From: Lachnospiraceae bacterium
GTDB taxonomy: Bacteria > Bacillota > Clostridia > Lachnospirales > Lachnospiraceae
Length of the DNA stretch: 64,000 bases
NCBI GenBank assembly: GCA_014804675.1
Contig: JAAUZH010000009.1
Coordinates: 259,585-323,584, forward strand
Reading direction: 5' to 3'
Shown: piece after piece, positions 61,709 through 64,000 of the stretch
How the letters are laid out: every line of letters begins with the position of its first letter
Position numbering within the stretch: position 1 is the stretch's first letter
The notes under the pieces: model-generated
Databases searched by the model: none
Seen by the model: the letters and a program-made list of their open reading frames with translations, nothing else
Told to the model about the DNA's origin: nothing
Program-made: the position numbers and the translations under genes

Positions 61709-62443
61709 ATGAGGAGGCAAAAAATAAGAAATTTATTTCTATTTGCAGCATTACTACTTTTTCCTGTTACATTATATTATTTTAGCCCTGCCTTGATAAT
61801 AAATGCAGGATTAAACGGAGTAATCAATGGAAGTTTTATTATATTTGTATTACTGTTTTTTCTATCTATTCCATTTGGAAGATTATTTTGTGCCTATCTT
61901 TGTCCGGCAGGAGGATTACAGGAATGTACTTTTTCCGTTAATGATAAACTGCCAAAACAGGGATGGCGAAACTATACAAAGTACATAATATGGATAATTT
62001 GGTTGTCTGCAGTCATCTTTTGCTATTTTCAAAAGGGGAAGATTGTAGCGATAGATTTTTTGTTTGAAACAGAAAATGGTATTTCCGTTTCTTCTATTCA
62101 GAGTTATATCATTTATTATGGTATTGTATGCTTAATTTTTTTACCCTCTGTTTTATTTGGTAAAAGAGTTTTTTGCCATTACTTTTGTTGGATGGCTCCA
62201 TTTATGGTGTTAGGAACTAAACTCCGCAAATTTTTACATTTACCGGGGATACATATCAAATCCAAAGAGAAAGACAAGTGCATTTCTTGTGGTAAGTGTA
62301 ATAAGGCTTGTCCTATGGGAATTAATGTTATGAATGAGATAAGAAGTAATGTTATTGACAATTTAGAATGTATCCAATGTGGTGCTTGTATTGATAATTG
62401 CCCTAAAAATGTCTTGTCTTATGGAATGATTGAAAGAAATTAG
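61709..62443 (+). CDS. NapH-like membrane 4Fe-4S protein
   Basis: 244 residues from ATG 61709 (GAGGAGG upstream); a longer in-frame ORF beginning at 61406 reads through the structured repeat and is rejected. Five to six membrane helices, with FCAYLCPAGG (cysteine motif in a loop, as in NapH/CcoG), then two C-terminal ferredoxin clusters, CISCGKCNKACP and CIQCGACIDNCP. It probably passes electrons across or along the membrane to an unknown acceptor. It is controlled by the palindromic promoter upstream. Confidence 0.88.
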   Translation: MRRQKIRNLFLFAALLLFPVTLYYFSPALIINAGLNGVINGSFIIFVLLFFLSIPFGRLFCAYLCPAGGLQECTFSVNDKLPKQGWRNYTKYIIWIIWLSAVIFCYFQKGKIVAIDFLFETENGISVSSIQSYIIYYGIVCLIFLPSVLFGKRVFCHYFCWMAPFMVLGTKLRKFLHLPGIHIKSKEKDKCISCGKCNKACPMGINVMNEIRSNVIDNLECIQCGACIDNCPKNVLSYGMIERN

Positions 62444-62692
62444 AACTGGAAATCTGACCGATGGCGGAATGGAACAAGTCAATAAAAAATCCAGTTAAAA
62501 ACAATTTAGCCGTAAAAACCGTCTTTAATGGTAATTTACAGATGGGAATTATAGGATAAAATGAAAAATAGGTTGTGTTTTGTCTTTGAATTCGATATGA
62601 TACAATTTAGATAGAGAAATTGGGCTAAGTAATGAGAACTATATGTTGGGATATCATGAAAAGTCCGGCAAGGCAGAAAGGAGAAAAGGAAT

Positions 62693-63625
62693 ATGAAATT
62701 ATATAGGAACAAATTAAAGAAAATACTTGTAATGTTTCTTGCAGTAATTATAGTAGCAGCTATGCTGCCAATGCAGGGAGAGGCTGCAGCAGTCAAGCTG
62801 AATAAAACCAAAATGACGATTTACGTGGGAAGCAGCAAGACCTTAAAAGTAAAGGGAACTTCCGGGAAAGTGAAATGGAGCAGCAGCAAAAAGTCCGTTG
62901 CCACCGTGAACAGCAAGGGCAAGGTGACAGCCAAAAAAGCAGGGAAGACAACTATCACGGCAAAAGTAAATAAAAAAACATATCAATGCAAAGTTACGGT
63001 TAAGAATCCATATCTGAACAGCAAGAGCCTGACTCTTTCCAAAGGAAAAACCTATCAGTTGAAAATTACCGGTACGTCAGCCAAGTCATGGACCAGCAGT
63101 GAAGAATCGGTTGCTTCTGTAGACAGCAAAGGAAAAGTAACGGCGAAAAAGGCCGGAAAAGCTACGATTACCTGTAATGGCAAGAATGGGAAAACATATA
63201 AGTGTCAGGTAACAGTTAAGGAAAGTAATAGTTCTGGATTAAGTGAGAAGCAGGTTTATGCGGACATGATCGCAATGAAATCCAAATATCCGGAGGGCAT
63301 GAAATGGACCAATGATAATTATTATGCATGGAAAGGCGGTATTTACAGTGGCGGTTATGGCTGTGCCGGATTTGCCTTTGCAATCAGCGATGCAGCTTTT
63401 GGAAGTCTGCCGGCACGTCAGCATACGGATTTTTCCAGTATCCGGGTAGGAGATATTGTCCGTATGAATAATAACAGCCATTCTGTGATCGTATTGGAAA
63501 TTAAGGAGAACGGGGTAGTTGTTGCAGAAGGAAATTATAACAGTTCTGTTCATTGGGGAAGAGAAGTAAGCTTTTCTGCTATTCGCAATACGGGGACGTA
63601 TGTGATGACAAGATATCCGCAGTAA
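62693..63625 (+). CDS. Secreted Big_2-domain protein with cysteine-peptidase-like C-terminus
   Basis: 310 residues. Signal peptide (about 1-30: basic MKLYRNKLKK, hydrophobic core, cleavage near GEAAA). Two bacterial Ig-like (Big_2) repeats (about 33-175), each ending in a VTAKKAGK segment typical of the domain. The C-terminal about 120 residues have YGCAGFAFAISD and NNNSHSVIVLE, a Cys and His arranged as in NlpC/P60 or CHAP-type cell-wall enzymes. Probably surface-attached or secreted and acting on peptidoglycan; the peptidase assignment is tentative. AAAGGAG precedes the ATG. A TACAAT at 62601-62606 could be its -10. Confidence 0.75.
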   Translation: MKLYRNKLKKILVMFLAVIIVAAMLPMQGEAAAVKLNKTKMTIYVGSSKTLKVKGTSGKVKWSSSKKSVATVNSKGKVTAKKAGKTTITAKVNKKTYQCKVTVKNPYLNSKSLTLSKGKTYQLKITGTSAKSWTSSEESVASVDSKGKVTAKKAGKATITCNGKNGKTYKCQVTVKESNSSGLSEKQVYADMIAMKSKYPEGMKWTNDNYYAWKGGIYSGGYGCAGFAFAISDAAFGSLPARQHTDFSSIRVGDIVRMNNNSHSVIVLEIKENGVVVAEGNYNSSVHWGREVSFSAIRNTGTYVMTRYPQ

Positions 63626-63667
63626 GTGGAAAGTAACTGTTTAGTTTGCTTATGGAAAGGTGGTGGA

Positions 63668-63775
63668 GGAGCGGACGCCAAAGAGGGATGAGGGCGGATT
63701 CCATACTGTGTTTTGATGGAATCCGCCCTCATCCCTCTTTGGCTGTTTCGTTTCAGACTGTACCTTTCAGAACGA
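63668..63775 (-). repeat. Second hairpin repeat family, copy D (inverted relative to copy C)
   Basis: Perfect 27-bp arms 63677-63703 and 63717-63743 around a 13-nt loop. On the minus strand the flank (CTGAAACGAAACAGC) and arm core match copy C at 4466-4543, but the loop region here is longer and the stem extends further. It lies 51 nt after the Big_2 gene and could act as its terminator, though no T-run follows on the + strand. Confidence 0.85.
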
Positions 63776-63888
63776 TTTGTCAAGGACAGAATGAAAGATA
63801 TTAATTTTGGTATTGTGGTAAACAACTTTTTCCGATAAACGGTAATTTGTTTAATCCAAAATCACATTAATGATATCTTGAATAGGTA

Positions 63889-64000
63889 GTGTAAATAAGT
63901 TTGTGTTTTTGGAAATAAATGGCTCCTTTTTGGTAAGAATTAGGATATGCAAATTCTTATCGAAAAGGAGTGTTTTTATGCCAGTAGCAAAGGAGCAGAT
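63889..64000 (+). mobile_element. Left end of a probable IS256-family element with transposase start
   Basis: GTGTAAATAAGTTTGTG near 63889 looks like an IS256-type terminal repeat. ATG 63978 follows AAAGGAG and opens MPVAKEQ..., the start typical of IS256 transposases in this family of bacteria. Only 23 bases of the gene are in view, so this rests on a short match. Confidence 0.45.

Noticed and set aside
61406..62443. Long ORF covering the structured repeat and the iron-sulphur protein
   Set aside because: Its first 100 codons run through the hairpin repeat and the promoter/operator; ATG 61709 has its own ribosome site and the expected N-terminus.

Overview
The window looks like a chromosomal segment of a gut-type Gram-positive anaerobe of the Lachnospiraceae (Blautia/Ruminococcus/Dorea-like). 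The reasons are purine-rich GGAGG ribosome sites, occasional TTG and GTG starts, moderate to low GC, and family-level protein resemblances. No rRNA, tRNA or CRISPR array was recognised. Gene names rest on motif recognition by eye, since no database search was possible.

Layout. 0-2.2 kb: two surface or lipoprotein-like genes. 2.2-3.85 kb (minus): a radical-SAM gene and a VUT/YhhQ-type transporter behind a preQ1-I riboswitch with a terminator, read as a queuine/preQ1 salvage operon. 4.0-4.6 kb: intergenic region dense in structured repeats; two of its hairpin families recur near 61.3 and 63.7 kb. 4.6-9.2 kb: two-component system plus ABC exporter with two permeases. 9.3-11.3 kb (minus): chemoreceptor. 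11.6-27.4 kb: a large Ter (tellurium-resistance-like) stress island with two phosphoribosyltransferase-type enzymes, a CitE-like aldolase, an HtrA-like protease with a YceG-like N-terminus, YceG, TelA, three TerD paralogues, a Ca2+-type P-ATPase, a HAD phosphatase, an AIM24 protein and a fourth TerD with a long linker. A wrecked rhomboid gene and a truncated small gene lie inside it. 27.7-30.7 kb: mtnA plus a class II aldolase (DHAP-shunt-like) and two alkyl-DNA-transferase genes.

30.8-45.7 kb is a graveyard and defence region: fused remnants of an acetyltransferase and a macro-domain gene, a broken AlbA_2/Schlafen-like regulator, and a TOTE-type primase-helicase whose two halves lie 5.6 kb apart. 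Between the halves is an apparently intact module of a GHKL ATPase, an unrecognised protein and a DUF6339-like protein. Further on are an AAA/DUF4143 ATPase, a RelB/RelE-type toxin-antitoxin pair and an Eco57I-type methylase remnant. 46.2-56.3 kb is a second defence island: Dam methylase, SF1 helicase, DrmA, DrmB and a NERD-helicase, a DISARM-like set without DrmC, bounded by direct copies of a roughly 31-bp repeat.

56.5-64 kb returns to housekeeping: a ROK regulator, an MFS permease and a GH13 glucosidase (sugar use), thiamine diphosphokinase, a NapH-like 4Fe-4S membrane protein under a promoter carrying a perfect palindrome, and a secreted Big_2 protein with a cysteine-peptidase-like domain. 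At the right edge is the start of what looks like an IS256-type element. The best candidates for undescribed biology are the GHKL module (35.3-39.8 kb), the DISARM-like variant, the protease/YceG fusion, and the covarying 36-bp-arm hairpin element.
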